DNA from: Meandrina meandrites | Lineage: Eukaryota > Cnidaria > Anthozoa > Scleractinia > Meandrinidae | Reading direction: 5' to 3' | Assembly: GCA_963693305.1 (NCBI GenBank) | Contig: OY855903.1 | Span: forward strand, 49,549,150-49,613,149 | DNA: 64,000 bases | Shown: one piece after another, positions 1 to 11,828 of the stretch | Layout of the letters: each line of letters starts with the position of its first letter | How positions within the stretch are numbered: the first letter of the stretch is position 1 | Notes under the pieces: generated by a model | Told to the model about the DNA's origin: nothing | What the model saw: only the letters and a program-made list of their open reading frames with translations | Database searches by the model: none | Translations under genes and position numbers: made by a program

Positions 1-1319
1 AGCTAGAAAAAAAATATCAGACTGAGTGAGGGTTTTAAGACACTTTTGATTTCCGTGCATGTAGTTCACTGTGAGTTATAATAGACGAAATGGTTTTAAA
101 ACAAAACCATCAGAATAATTTAATTAGGCACTAAGTTGTTGCTAAGGAAGGTTTCTTACCATCGCAATTTGAAAAGCAGATTTCATACAGATAAGGTGTT
201 TGCACATGTGTGTTCCATTATAAAGTCCTTTAAAATTGTTTCACATCACGGAAACTTTAACCGTGAGAGATTTAAATTGTCTTGCACTTATGGGCCACCG
301 TATATTTTTAATATTCTAATATTCTATATTATTTCAGACTGGATGGAAAAATTCGAAAACCTAGTAAAAATAAGTAAATGGGGAGCTCCACTTTTAGGCT
401 TGCCTACCAAACATGCAAGTGCCTAAAAATCTCAGAAATCAGAATTAATTGTTTAAAATACCGCGCTTCGTAAACTGGCTGGACCAGCTCACCCTGTCGA
501 AGAGGGTAGAATAGAATCCTGTTTTGGCAACTCTCTCATTATGCTATACGTATGCTCAAAAAAGAAACGCTTTAAAGCCGCTGGAAACTTTCTTTTTTAT
601 ACATCCGTTGCATCGACGTTCGAAAACTTTGCAAAAGCTTTCGTGCTATAAATTAATACCACTGAGACTCTTCTTCAATTTTTTTCCATGGATCAAACCA
701 TCATCACTGGATGTCTTTATCGCAGTTTCAATAGTTACCGAATAATTATACAAGTGCCTGAAGGACTTAGAAACACAGAACTATTTCTCTACAACTCCAC
801 GTTCCGAAAACTCCCAGCGTCTTCGACAGAAAACAGTTACCCAGGGAATCCGGGCGGCATTTTTTATTATTCTGTAAATATATTCTGATACACAAAACGG
901 CTTGAAACTTTTTGTTTTATATGTAGGCCTCTTTCTATTTCCAAACCGAACATTATTTGTAGAGTCGCCAATATAAACAATGACGAATGGTCTATCTTGT
1001 ATCAACCGTGACGGCGAGAACTTTGCAAAAGCTTTCGCGCTCTAATGAAAGACTGAGATTGAAAGACTGAGAATGATAAGGCTGAGATTTTTCTCCAATA
1101 GTCTTTAGAATGACGAACAGAAAGAAAAAAAAAGTTAGTTTAAATCGTAAAGATTACCTTAAAACTTGTGAAGGAGCTCGAGCAGCAAAGAACCAGTTTG
1201 CTGCGGTAGACGTCAAGAGAGGGTGAGTCATGAACAAATGGCCGAGTCCTTGTTACAGCAGCGGAAAATGCAAATCAGCGACGTAAAATTAAAGAACCGT
1301 GAGCAAATTCTCATTTAAA

Positions 1320-1406
1320 ATGGACGACACGATGACTAACACAAATGTTCTGCTTGTGGACCCATTTGGTCCAATTCCAGAAATGCAAAATCCATTAACA
1401 ACATCC
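1320..1406 (+). pseudogene. exon-like ATG module, copy 1
   Basis: Open from an ATG for 87 bases to a consensus donor (GTAAGTTG). It is homologous to the module at 2707 but one base shorter in the tract after the second GAAATG, so the two reading frames differ at the donor. The peptide includes LLVDPFGPIPEM. The family is not recognised. The shared donor and repeated upstream sequence suggest a duplicated first coding exon. Confidence 0.3.
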
Positions 1407-1653
1407 GTAAGTTGATACTCGAGACCTAAAGCTACTGTTAACCAATATCGATTGAAAATATTTCTGATAGCTCTTTATTTCTATAATCGATTTTGTAAAA
1501 GCTCTTCACATCAAGCCATATTTCATAAATTTCATAATCTATTTACCGAGAAAGAGCAATCAAAATTATATAACAAGGGCAAAAAGCTAACTTGAATTAA
1601 GGTTCCTTGCCGAAAAAAAAAAAATAAACAAAGGCCACATTATGTCATTAACA

Positions 1654-1699
1654 ATGGAAGACAGAATGACCAGTGATGTGAAATTTGTTCTTGGACACA
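1654..1699 (+). other. short exon-like ATG module
   Basis: ATG followed by 15 codons beginning MEDRMTSD and ending at a GTAAGT donor. It resembles the other ATG-GAAGACA modules only at its start. Function unknown. Confidence 0.2.
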
Positions 1700-2706
1700 G
1701 TAAGTTCTCTCCCAGAAATTAGGAGGGTATTGCTTAGGGCATGATCGAAAACCCAGTGCTCTTCATTTTCATTGTCTAATGTTTTTCCCAATCTGAGTCG
1801 AAGTTATATTGATAAGACTACAAGCGAACAATGACCTTTGAAGCTTTGAAAAGTTTTTTTTTACACATTCGTGCCTATATAGTTTCTTCAAAGATAGGAC
1901 ATTGATGATATATGACCATTTAAAAGTTGATACTTCACAGAAAAACATTAATCGAATTCTGCCATTTGCTTCAATTCTGGTATTTTAAGATATTTGGGTC
2001 TAAAGTGGTGCTCCCAAACCTCAGCTGCAAAAGGCAACCCGTATACCTGGTTTGATACAAACTTGTAAACACACACAGCAACTCAAAAGCTGTGAAGAAC
2101 TTTCATTAGAAAAGTAGGTTTATAGCTCCTGAGCCCAATATAGCAGTAAACAGAAAGAAGTAACATAATTGAATTCGAAAACCTCAGAAGCCCACCATCG
2201 AAGCGCACGTTTATCGTTGCGAAGCCAAAATTAAAGTTTTCGAAGCAATTTTCAAGTAGATGACCATCATCACTGGATGGATTTAACTCAAGTTCATTGA
2301 TTACCAAACATGTAAGTGCCTGAAGGTCTCCGAAATCAGAACGATTTTAAAACTCCTCGCTTCGTAAACTGGGTTACTTTTTTCTGTCGAAGAATCTCAA
2401 AGAGAATTCGATTTGGCAACTATTAACGTATATATACTCAATACATAAACGCTTTAAATTAAAACGGCTGGAAACATTCTGTTTTATACCTAGACGCCAT
2501 TCTACTTCCAATCTGAACATTATTTGTGGAGTTAAATCGTATAAAGATTACCTGAAAACTTGTGGAAGAGCAGCAAAGAACCAGTTTGCTTCGATGGGCG
2601 TCAAGAGAAGACCAATCGTGAACAAATGGCGGAGTCTTTGTTATATCAAAGTAAAATTCAAACAGCAATATGAAATTGAAGAACCGTGATCAGATTCTCA
2701 TTTAAA

Positions 2707-2794
2707 ATGGAAGACACGATGGCTAACACAGATTTCTTGCTTGTGGACCCATTTAGTTCAGTTCCAGAAATGGCAAAATCCATTAACAACATCA
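2707..2794 (+). other. exon-like ATG module, copy 2
   Basis: Open reading of 29 codons plus one base from ATG (MEDTMANTDFLLVDPF...) to a consensus donor (GTAAGTTGATAC). The upstream 170 bases and the bases after the donor match copy 1 at 1320. No downstream exon was identified in the window, so it may be the first exon of a gene with distant exons or a dead duplicate. Family not recognised. Confidence 0.35.
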
Positions 2795-3322
2795 GTAAGT
2801 TGATACTCGAGACCTAAAGCTCTACCGATATCGATTAAAATTTTTTGAGGGTTCTTTATTTCTAAATTGGATTATGTAAAAGTTCTTCACAACAGGCTTT
2901 CATCACCTCATTTATCATAAATTGCATGATCTATATACCAAGATAAGAGCAATCAAAGTTATGTTACGAGGACAAGAAAGTAACTTGAATTTAGATTCCT
3001 TAAAATTAAACAAATACCACGCTATGTCATCAACAGTGGAAGACAGAGTCCATGATTAAAACGTTTTCCACATCACGCTATATTGATTATCTAGTTATCG
3101 ACATAAGACCAAATCAAAATCATATAATGAGCACAATGGAGTAATTTCAATTTTGGTTCCTCAACGAAAAACAAAACGAAACAAAGATTAAAACGAAGGC
3201 CATATTATGCCATTAATAATGAAAGACAGCGTGACCGGATAAGCGTGTGATCTTGTCAGGAATGTCTTCGGCCAAGCCATTCTTCCATTGAGTACCCTCG
3301 AATTGAGATGTGATACATATGC

Positions 3323-3358
<36 letters not shown>

Positions 3359-3418
3359 TTGGCTAAGTCTTCTTTGCGTTTTAATGGACCGAGCCGAAGT
3401 CGAGGTCAGATAAAACGC

Positions 3419-3471
3419 ACAAAAATAAAATAAAATAAAATAAAATAAAATAAAATAAAATAAAATAAAAT
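3419..3471 (+). repeat. (TAAAA)n microsatellite
   Basis: About ten uninterrupted TAAAA/AAAAT pentamers are visible directly. Confidence 0.95.
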
Positions 3472-3682
3472 GAAAGAACGAGGCCAACATGCAGCCATCT
3501 TGGCCGAACAAGCTTGCTCAATAAAGGATTTACTACATGGCCAAAAAGAGAACTTTTCCTTGCGGGACCGACGCGGGAAATCTCAAGCGGGCAAGACTGG
3601 CCCATCTTGCACACTCGCGGGTCTCGCGGGTAGCCAATCAAAACACAGAATTCGCTTCTTCTTGCCTGCTCGCGGATTCAGC

Positions 3683-3689
3683 TATAAAA
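3683..3689 (+). promoter_or_regulatory. TATA box
   Basis: TATAAAA lies 66 bases upstream of the ATG at 3755, a spacing that fits a TATA promoter with a short 5' leader. Confidence 0.4.
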
Positions 3690-3754
3690 CAAACTCTTGA
3701 GTGGCGACTTTTTCCATTGAGCCTCTTGCTTGACTAAAAGATCTTGAGTTGAAG

Positions 3755-3877
3755 ATGATGAAAATTCGTTCAAAGAGATGGTTATTTCATCTGGTTACTT
3801 TAGTACTAGTGTGGATCGTATATGTCATAAACTCTCTACAATACGATCATAATTTAAAAGTAATAACAACCACTTAA
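3755..3877 (+). CDS. possible first exon of a type II membrane protein
   Basis: Forty codons from a double ATG: a short basic N-terminus (KIRSKRW) followed by one strongly hydrophobic segment (residues about 9-26, LFHLVTLVLVWIVYVI), then polar residues and a stop. This is the layout of a signal anchor, as in Golgi glycosyltransferases, but no catalytic domain follows in the window. A possible GTAATA donor after residue 35 could splice on to another exon. The TATA box upstream supports transcription. Family not recognised. Confidence 0.3.
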   Translation: MMKIRSKRWLFHLVTLVLVWIVYVINSLQYDHNLKVITTT

Positions 3878-4140
3878 AGATATCTGCTAGAATATAGACT
3901 TTTTAATCATTACTTTATTTCTTCCAGTATAATCTTTAAAACTTTAAATTATCGATTTAAAGCGAAAGGCAAAATAACACGAAACATTATTCGTGATCTC
4001 ATTTTAAAAAAAGGGATTCGGAGACTGATTCTAAAATCCCTTCATATTCGTAAATAAAGTCTTTCTCAAAATCCAGTTATCTACGTTAGAAGTTCCTACT
4101 CAAACAAGTTCAAACTGTCTCATCCAAAAAATAAAAAACA

Positions 4141-4215
4141 ATGTCAGAACGACGAACAATTGTGACTTTGCTTGTGGCTCCATTTATCTCAACCCATTGG
4201 AAACCGCTAAATTAA
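4141..4215 (+). pseudogene. exon-like ATG module, third diverged copy
   Basis: The frame reads MSERRTIVTLLVAPF... and stops after 24 codons. The tract ttgcttgtggctccattta aligns with ttgcttgtggacccattta of the copy at 2707, and the following sequence (ctcgcgacttg versus ctcgagacct) also aligns. The donor is lost. Confidence 0.3.
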
Positions 4216-4538
4216 ATCTCGCGACTTGAAACACTTGCCAAAACATATTAAAAATTATTTCGAAATTTCTTTATTGTAGGGTCGATTATCACTAAGATCT
4301 CTACACCTTGCCATATTTCGCGATTTTTTTACGTTCTATAATAGCTCTGATAATTATACTAAATTGGAATCTATGTCAGCCATTAATCCGGGTTTTTTCA
4401 ATTATTATCATTTAAAGAAAAGTCATTTTTTTTTCGTTTTCGCAGAGTTTAACAAAACTTTTGCCTGTGGCCCTATTTTGTTCACACTGAAAGCAAACAA
4501 CTGCAGTACAATCAATTTTCGCCTTGCGGACGCCTCGC

Positions 4539-4986
4539 TAATATTCCCGGCGTGATCAATCGATGCCAATCGATCATCGGAAATTCAATCGATCAATCGA
4601 TCCCAATCGATGCCAATTAGTTAATTGTTATCGATTGCTATCGGTCAATCGATGTCCAATCGATAATCAGAAGCTTGAGTCCTCAAATGTCACCGATTGC
4701 CATCGATTTTAACAACTGCTACAATGTAGTTATGTAATTACATATCACCATATTTCTTCTGTCGAAGCATTTCTTTTTTACCTCCCCAAAAATATGGAAA
4801 TCAATGACAATCGATGACAATCAATGACAATCGATGAAAATCGATTTCAATTAAAAAACACAAATTTTTTGTCCATCGATTGGTGATCGATTTCCGATAT
4901 CAATCGATTAATTGTTATCGATTGATATCTTTACCATCGATTGTTATCGATTATCGGTTTCATCGATTGATCACGTCGGGAATATT
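4539..4986. mobile_element. ATCGAT-rich TIR element, copy 1
   Basis: Terminal inverted repeats begin TAATATTCCCGRCGTGATCA at both ends. The interior is filled with repeated caATCGATg/caATCGATaa words, a self-complementary hexamer, so the element can fold in many registers. It has no coding capacity. A related element lies at 41444-42037. Likely a non-autonomous DNA transposon (MITE). Confidence 0.65.
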
Positions 4987-5366
4987 ATGGAGACCTCGTC
5001 ATAACGGACATGAGCTGAAGTTCCATCAAAAGAAAAATTACAGTAAATCACCCGCTATTATGAGTTCAGTTCTTTTTTTGTACCAGCTTAAAATCAAACA
5101 TATTCTTATAACTAAGCTGCAAAATGACGGTCAAGGCAAACTAAGTTCTTTAAAACCAGTTTGGCTCCCAGCATTGATCAACGACATAGCTTGGATATTT
5201 GATGAGCTCCGTGGCTTGTCTTTCTAAAAACCACATCGCTCACAATGTTGATAACAATGACCATTAACTTGTATGTTGAAACTTGTGAGCCACATGTTGA
5301 TAATTGAACATTTTAGAGTGTTCGGCGGCAACCGGCCTCAATTCTGCAGGAGATCATAACCAAAAG

Positions 5367-5822
5367 TCAACATCTCGTATTATGATGCAACCTGTTTGGT
5401 CTCGTGTTCGAACCCAGTCCCCTAGCAGGTAACACAACATCTCCCTTCCCAGACAGGAGTGAATCAAACATGTGAAATACAAATATGTAAAAAATACATT
5501 GACAGATTGTGAGCTTCGGGTACTTCCTATTGCGGATAAGCACAGAACCACGGTCAGTTTGGACAGCAAAGGTACGGTTCGGTCTAATTTCAATAACAGT
5601 CCCAAGAAGGGACCAGTCTATGTCCTTGCGAGAGCGTATCGCAACACAGGGTCCTAGTTTTAGAGGACGCAGTACTGTGGTACGTCGATCATAGTAGCGT
5701 TTCTCCTTACTCTTGGCATGAAGAGCACGACGGCGGGTTTTGTCAGCACCTTGATGCCCTTCGTGCAGGAGCAAGAGCATCTTCTTTTGCAGAGACGAGG
5801 GGATGACAGTTCGCCCATTCAT
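5367..5822 (-). pseudogene. integrase remnant of the Ty3/gypsy element
   Basis: The open frame holds an integrase zinc-binding end (LLHEGHQGADKTRRRA) fused directly to a region typical of sequence after the integrase core (KRYYDRRTTVLRPLKLG...). The DDE catalytic core that should lie between is deleted. The frame then runs into the LTR. Confidence 0.6.
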
Positions 5823-6023
5823 TAAGAGGAGAGAACTGGCAATGGTTGGCGCAACAAGATAGAGGTTGTAACGGATGGACCAAAAAGGTTTTGCACCTGC
5901 TGCTACTTTTTGTAGGGAGTCAGGCCATCCACACTTGATGTACTCTATAACTTGAGAGACACGAGGGTCTGACTGCTGAGCTTGTAAAACTTCACGAAGC
6001 TGCAGGACTCTTCTACTAACTAA

Positions 6024-6500
6024 TCAGCAAATCGGCTGTTTCAGTATGGTTGTCACATCAAGTGATGGCTGATCCACAGGAAAACGAGAAAGAGCATCTG
6101 CTGCCAAATGGTCCTTCCCCTTCACCCATTCTGCAGTGAAAGAATGTGGCAGCATCTTCATCATAAGTCGCTGGAGTCTGGGATTCTCAACATCTGCAAT
6201 TCCCATGGAATTCAGTATTGGGATAAGAGGCTGATGGTCAGTAAGGAGAGTAACGTGTGGTAGTCCCTGTACAAACATGTTGCACTTCTTCATTGCCCAG
6301 CAAGCACTAAGAGCCTCAAGTTCTATCATAGCATAGCGGCTTTCTGCGGGAGTCAAGAAACGTGAACTTGCCTGTACCGGTTTCTAGAGATTGTCTACCA
6401 TTTGTAGAATGACAAACCCCAGTCCCTTGAAACGCGATGCATCAGAAGCAAGAAGGGTTGGTCCAAATCCCTGGTTTCAAAGTGAAATAGGTCATGTATG
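6024..6500 (-). pseudogene. Ty3/gypsy RNase H domain remnant
   Basis: The main frame (6356-6024) contains TPAESRYAMIELEALSACWA, LLTDHQPL and AADALSRFP, the standard signature of Ty3/gypsy RNase H. The preceding piece, encoding SDASRFKGLGFVI, lies in another frame about 6480-6400 with a stop in between. The catalytic Asp of SDAS, the Glu of ELEAL and the Asp of TDHQPL are retained, but the domain is frameshifted. Confidence 0.7.
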
Positions 6501-6799
6501 GTGCTACCAGGTGAGGGCTGGTCAGTGGCTGCTTGCAGTGTTTTAACAGTTGAGGAAGAGAGCTTGACTATTTCTGCCAAGGAAGACAATGGCCGCTGGT
6601 CGTCTATGATACCAAGAGCTCAGTAGTCAGGAGTAGCCAGGACAACTCCATCCTCGCCATGGATAATGTGAAACCATTGATTAGTTGACAGGATTGAGTC
6701 GCCTGGGGGCCATGAAATCTTCAGGACCACACGCGCTTCAACTTTAAGGTTATGACCACCAGCAGCTTTAACAGAACCACACTCGAGCTTATAGTTTCA

Positions 6800-6960
6800 T
6801 TGACGAGTTTCGAAGTTAGTGATTCAGTCATAACCGACGCAGTATATATTGGCACCAGGATCAACCATGCAGTGCTGAATCCAGTTGTGATTTCCAAGAA
6901 CAAAAGCAGCATAGCAGTGAGTTTCAAGACTAGGAATAGCAGAAAGGTTCTTAGTTTTAA
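6800..6960 (-). pseudogene. retropepsin remnant
   Basis: One frame reads MVDPGANIYCVGYD and then stops. VDPGA replaces the VDTGA/VDSGA active-site motif of retroviral-type aspartic proteases. It lies between gag and RNase H, as expected for a Ty3/gypsy polyprotein. Confidence 0.5.
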
Positions 6961-7115
6961 TAGATTCAGATTGACTTATTTGAGACTTTCAATCAGCTGA
7001 AATTAAACTGAAGCGAAGAATTTCCAGTGGAGCTAGACTGTGCTGCATAAGCATCTGACTTCCTATCTTCAGTGGACTGCTTTGCACCAACCTTACTATT
7101 GTTGGGGCACATTAA

Positions 7116-7660
7116 AGTGTATATGACAATTTTTTTTTATTTGCTTGATCGCATTTACGTGGGATGCTGATTTGAACATCGAAAAATAAAAATTCGAAAT
7201 CGTTTTCTTCACTGCGTTTTAACCGTCGAAAACGTGAAATTTCACTTCCTGTTGGGTCAAAAACCGGGCGAGGAAAGGACCTGGGACTAGATGAGCAGTG
7301 ACGTCAAAACCAGAACGTGCTCATAAGAAACAAACAAACCGAGCTAAACTACTAAAACTGAACTACTAAATTGTGTTGCCAGAAAACCAGAAAAAAAACA
7401 GCAGCAACATTCCTTAGTAAATTCCTTGCTCGGTTTGTTTGTTTCTTGTACGCACGTTCTGGTTTTGACGTCACGGCTCATCTAGTCCCAGGTCCTTTCC
7501 TCGCGCGGTTTTTGACCTAACCGGAAGTAAAATTTCACGTGTTTGGACTGCTAAAACGTGGTGAAAACAAAGACTTTGAATTTTTTTTTTCTGATCTTTA
7601 GATCCGCATCGCACGTAGATTCGATCGAGGAAATAAAAAAAAAATTCTGTCATATACACT
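7116..7660. mobile_element. foldback MITE with TTAA target duplication
   Basis: Inverted repeats of over 200 bases begin AGTGTATATGACA at both ends and surround a loop of about 85 bases. TTAA is present immediately outside each end (7112-7115 and 7661-7664), the target duplication of piggyBac-like transposons. It has no transposase, so it must have been mobilised in trans. It interrupts the CCHC zinc-knuckle coding sequence of the Ty3/gypsy gag gene. Confidence 0.8.
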
Positions 7661-8332
7661 TTAAGGATTTAGCCCAATGGCCTTTGGTGTTGCAGTCTTT
7701 GCAAATCGAATCTTTTGCAGGGCATAATGCCTTTCGGAAAACGTGGAACCTAATACAGAATTTGCATTTTTTAGGGTTGTCTTTTGGCATGTCACAAGGA
7801 GGTAAATTGTTGTTGTCAGAGGTTTTGTGTAACTTGCTCTTTTTGTAGGCAAATGCAGCAGTTTTGTTTATTTGAGAAGAAAATTGATTTGCTTGAAATG
7901 AAGTAGCTTCATCAACTTTAACATGCTGGACAGATTTTTCAAGGGTTAGGTCTTTTCTGTGTATCAAAACACACAAAAGATTCTTACGAACCTCATTGGA
8001 GCTTATCCCAGCCACTAATCTGGCAAGAAGAACACGTTCCTTGCATGAAATCCTACTTTCAGTCTTACAAAAATCTTCATACTGGCATTTATTCAAGAGG
8101 GATTGTAAATCAATGTAAAATTGCTCATTTGCTCATTTGCTCCTTGGGACCTGTTGTGTAACTCATACTTATGAACAAAGATACTTGTACTCCCACATAC
8201 CTGGGCTTGAAAATATTCAATGATAGCATTGACATCTTGTAGCCCTGAGATATTCATTCTTCTGACAGTGTCATCACTGAGGACGTTTGTAAAATGATGA
8301 TTGTCACTGCAGAGGTCCATCGCTGCTTCCAA
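7650..8332 (-). pseudogene. Ty3/gypsy gag with CCHC zinc knuckle
   Basis: Two overlapping minus-strand frames (8332-8093 and 8096-7650) form a gag-like capsid region ending in CKDCNTKGHWAKSLKC, a retroviral-type zinc knuckle with an unusual spacing before the last Cys. The knuckle is disrupted by the foldback element; its continuation (CPNNSKVG...) is found on the other side, below 7112. The change of frame near 8095 is another lesion. Confidence 0.6.
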
Positions 8333-9265
8333 ATTTGGAATCCGTCCTGAGTAGTAGTAGGCCTCCGTCGGTCAGGAGTAGAAGTAACAATATCAAGCTT
8401 CGATACTCATGCAATTTCAGAAGAAATATCAGCGGCCATCCCCGGGAGGGGGGGGGGGGGGGGGCTGGGCTGACCCCGGGGACATACGCGGGCATGGGGC
8501 GGGGTTTGTTAAATTTGGTCGCCAATATTTTAATATTGGGATGGGGGATTGGATTGCTTTTGCACTTTCGTAGCAGGATCCCCGGGGAAAGACACGGGGG
8601 ATTTCTAGCACCGCCGCCATATTGGAGATGGAGCTGGAAACAAGTCCCGTCTACGAAGGGACTGGATACGTTCACATTTCTCTTGTCAATCTGCCCCCTT
8701 AGCTGCCTATCCTTTGCTTACATAGCGAATACATTTTTCGGAAGAAAACTACGATTCCTTCTAACTGCACCGATCCAAAGCGGCTCTGTGATTGGCTACT
8801 CTCGATCACTTCCGTACCGCAATGTACCGAACCAATCACATGCAAGCATGTTCGATTGGAGCGCTTGTCGACGAGAAGTCGTTCGTGTGGGACACGTGAG
8901 CATCGTGTTGTGCGTAGTTTTTTTTTTTAATATCGCTTCCACAGTGTTGTTAAAGTTATTTTTTCTTAAACCGTCACTGAACAAAGCGAATGTTTCAGAC
9001 GGAGTAGCGGACGAAGGATTTATAGTCATGTGTTAAAAGCGGTAAGCTGCGGTAAGTGTTGAACTCTTTCTTAAGACTTTTAACGTTCTTGTGCGTTTTA
9101 ACATGTCTTTACTGAGTGCTGGAAACCGATTTAATAATCCTAAAGTAAAGTAATAAATGGACGATGAATCTGAAATGCATAATAACAATAACATTGAGCT
9201 TACCACTTAACTGCAGAATATCCTGCCACTCGAACCTCGAACTCGTGTGTCTATATGTCCGGCAG

Positions 9266-10038
9266 CCGGACAGGTTTTCCAAAATACTCCGTGTCCGGCA
9301 GTCGAAAATATTTTCAAATTTCAATTAATACCATCATTTACGTGTTAACATACCTGAAAACTTCACGAATTTCACCGCAGTGCGAGGTTTTGTGTTTATT
9401 ATCGGCGCCCTCAGTGTATAAATTGAATCCCGTGACTTAGAAGCTTGCCGCCAGCTTCCGGACAGGAATTTCTAAATACTCCGTTTCCGGCAGTCGAGTA
9501 TTTTTGGTTTTCTACTCGATAGATTCGAACAGCATCATGATAGGCAATGCTAGGCAATGCTTTTCTTGTATTTCTTGCTAAGAAATTTACGATTGTCGCC
9601 AAAGTACGCCGATTTTGTTGTTTTGTTACAAATATGCTTGCCGCCAGCTTCCGGACACGAATTTCTTAATACTCCGTGTCCGGCAGTCTAATATGTTTGG
9701 TTTTCTACTCGATAGATTCGAACAACATCATGCTAGGTAATGCTATTCTTGTATTTCTTTCTAAGAAATTTACGATTGTCGCCGAAGTACGCCGAGTTTG
9801 TTGTTTTGTTACAAATATGCTTGCCACCAGCTTCCGGAGACGAATTTCTTAATACTCCGTGTCCGGTAGTCTAATATTTTGGTTTTCTACTCCATAGATT
9901 CGAACAACATCATGTTAGGTAATGCTATTCTTGTATTTCTTTCTAAGAAATTTACGATTGTCGCCGAAGTACGCCGAGTTTGTTGTTTTGTTGCAAATAT
10001 GTTTGCCGAACACGAATTTCAAAATACTCCGTGTCCGG
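9266..10038. repeat. hairpin satellite array, five copies
   Basis: A 33-base imperfect palindrome, CCGGACACG...CGTGTCCGG with an AT-rich loop, recurs at 9266, 9458, 9651, 9834 and 10006. The spacing is 172-193 bases. Intervening sequence is also repeated (ggttttctactcgatagatt, tttacgattgtcgccgaagt, ttgttgttttgtta). The copy at 9651 has nine perfectly paired stem bases; the others carry one or two changes. Confidence 0.85.
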
Positions 10039-10039
10039 C

Positions 10040-11828
10040 AGTCTAATGTTTTCTCTAATAAATTGAAAGTTTCTCTCTTCGATAGATATGATTCCAATAA
10101 TAACATGCTAGGCAACCCTGTTCTTCATGCGATGCGATTGTTGTTTCCACGGAAGGAAAGGTTAATATATTATGTATATTTATTTACCTCCTCGCCTTGA
10201 CATACTATGTAAACATGCTGTATACACGGCTTCCGAAATGTGCGAAACATTGTTTTCGGTCACGCTTGACCCAATGTGACCTAATTTTTGGCGGGAAACC
10301 TAGAGCGACTGCCGGCGAAAGCCGGAAGATTTCCATCAACCAAGCGTGCTTATTTCTCTGGAGGAAAGTTTGAAGGCAAAATTGAAGGTAAGATAACAGA
10401 TTTGACGTTTCCTATTTTAATAGCGCTGTTAATGGAGGAGACGTTGGTGCTGGCCGATTCGCTGCACTCTCAGAATGCACGAGAACGAACACGAAACTCG
10501 CGTGTTTTTGCCGGACTGTGTGAGTGTCTGGAAAACAAAGTGAATAATGGCCGAATACTCCGAATAGTAACGATTAGCTTGACCAATTTGAATATGTGCT
10601 GTTTGTCTCTTGACCCTCAAATCGTTTGGGTCAAAAATCAGCATTTCTGCGTTAACTCTTTATAATATTGTGCAACATGTGCTTATCTGCCTGATCGATC
10701 GGGGCATCGCGAGGAGGGCTGGGTATAGCTGCAACCAAGAAGAGGAAACCACGCAAATCACTACCCGTTTCAAAATATCGAATAAATGAATATTAGAAGT
10801 CCATCCAAACTGAATTACGGATAACTTCAAATCCCTTTTTTCTCCCGCGGGAACAGCTTGAGTGCTAAACCGTTTCGATAAGGTTTTGTTAACTGCACTC
10901 AAACTGTTACCATGCTATGAGATCTTTTTAGGTACTTTATCTCTGCCTTTATTGCAAAATAAAATATCTCAAAATAGTTTCTTTAAATTGCGATATATTG
11001 TAGTCAAACCGTATGTCAATTAAGTTAATGCATTAAAAAATGGGGATCACCGTGCTCGTTTAGAAGAAAAACAACATTTCTTTCCCTGCCGAGCTTAACC
11101 TGAAGGAAATCGCATAATGTTGTGTGCGCGCGCGCTTATGCGGAGAATCACGAGAAAAAATTAAACCAATCAAAATTGCAATATCTGGACTAAATTCACA
11201 GCGCGCGCTAGCTCGCGCGTGATGGCGTAATCTTGTTTTTGAACAATTTGGGTTGAATAAAGTTAAAATTGGTTAAATTCTTGTGTTTCGTCGTCATTCA
11301 GTCGGTCTGGAGAACTTTACTTGATACTGTAATGAATTTCTTTAGTTTATGTGAGTAATTTATGGAGTTTTGGTCGAAATTTAAGCGAGTTATCGCAAAG
11401 CCGAAAATTTTGTTGCGTGTGTCGTTACGTGTGTAAATCATTCACGTACAAACTCTTTGTGTTGCCAAATATGGTAATTGGCAAAACTGAATATTCTAAC
11501 GCTGTGAACGCGCGTTACACGTTTTAACTCCTTATGAGTTTCTGGCGTAATTAAAAAACGTTAACAGCGCCTCCCTAAAAGTGAGAGATACTGGGAACGA
11601 GGTTGTGACGCGTACTCCGGTGATTTAGGATGGACGAATCTAACACGCCAGCAGCAAATTCAAAGGACCACATTATTTTACAGGTTTCTTAAAGGGTTGG
11701 CTCCAGACTATCTGTTCACTAAATTTGAAAAACGAGAAACCGTGTAGAACCTAATGGAATCTGAGAACAAACTCAACGTTCCATTACCATGCACTAACTA
11801 TTACAAGAATACCTTGATCTGTACTTTC
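10040..11828. other. intergenic or element interior, no gene recognised
   Basis: Contains CpG-rich tracts with cgcgcgc runs near 11120 and 11210 and scattered open frames, the longest 10288-10665 on the plus strand. None has a recognisable domain or supported splice structure. Confidence 0.5.

Larger units (their letters stand above)
400..3060. repeat. tandemly duplicated segment with exon-like modules
   Basis: The stretch around 400-1440 is repeated, diverged, at about 2290-2820: shared tracts include the sequence around the accaaacatg motif, the cgcttcgtaaactgg motif and the block leading into the ATG modules at 1320 and 2707. A more diverged third copy starts near 4080. No other gene is recognisable in 1-1319 or 1700-2706; small open frames there look random. 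Confidence 0.55.
5300..8332 (-). mobile_element. decayed Ty3/gypsy LTR retrotransposon
   Basis: On the minus strand the order is gag (8332-7650), CCHC knuckle, retropepsin relic, RNase H, zinc-binding integrase N-terminus, integrase C-terminus, purine-rich tract and LTR start. Most of the reverse transcriptase palm and the whole integrase catalytic core are missing. Frames are broken in several places, and the element is split at the knuckle by the foldback element at 7116-7660. A TGTTACC sequence at about 5437 (reading leftwards), preceded by the purine-rich tract gggaagggagatg, looks like the 3' LTR start. Not functional. Confidence 0.7.

Noticed and set aside
8335..9036. 233-codon plus-strand frame
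   Set aside because: Crosses a poly-G run and the inverted-repeat end, with no domain and no splice support; composition is repeat-driven.
10432..10665. Frame starting MEETLVLADSLHSQ
   Set aside because: Composition is protein-like for about 35 codons but there is no homology, no splice-supported continuation, and it lies inside a putative mobile element.
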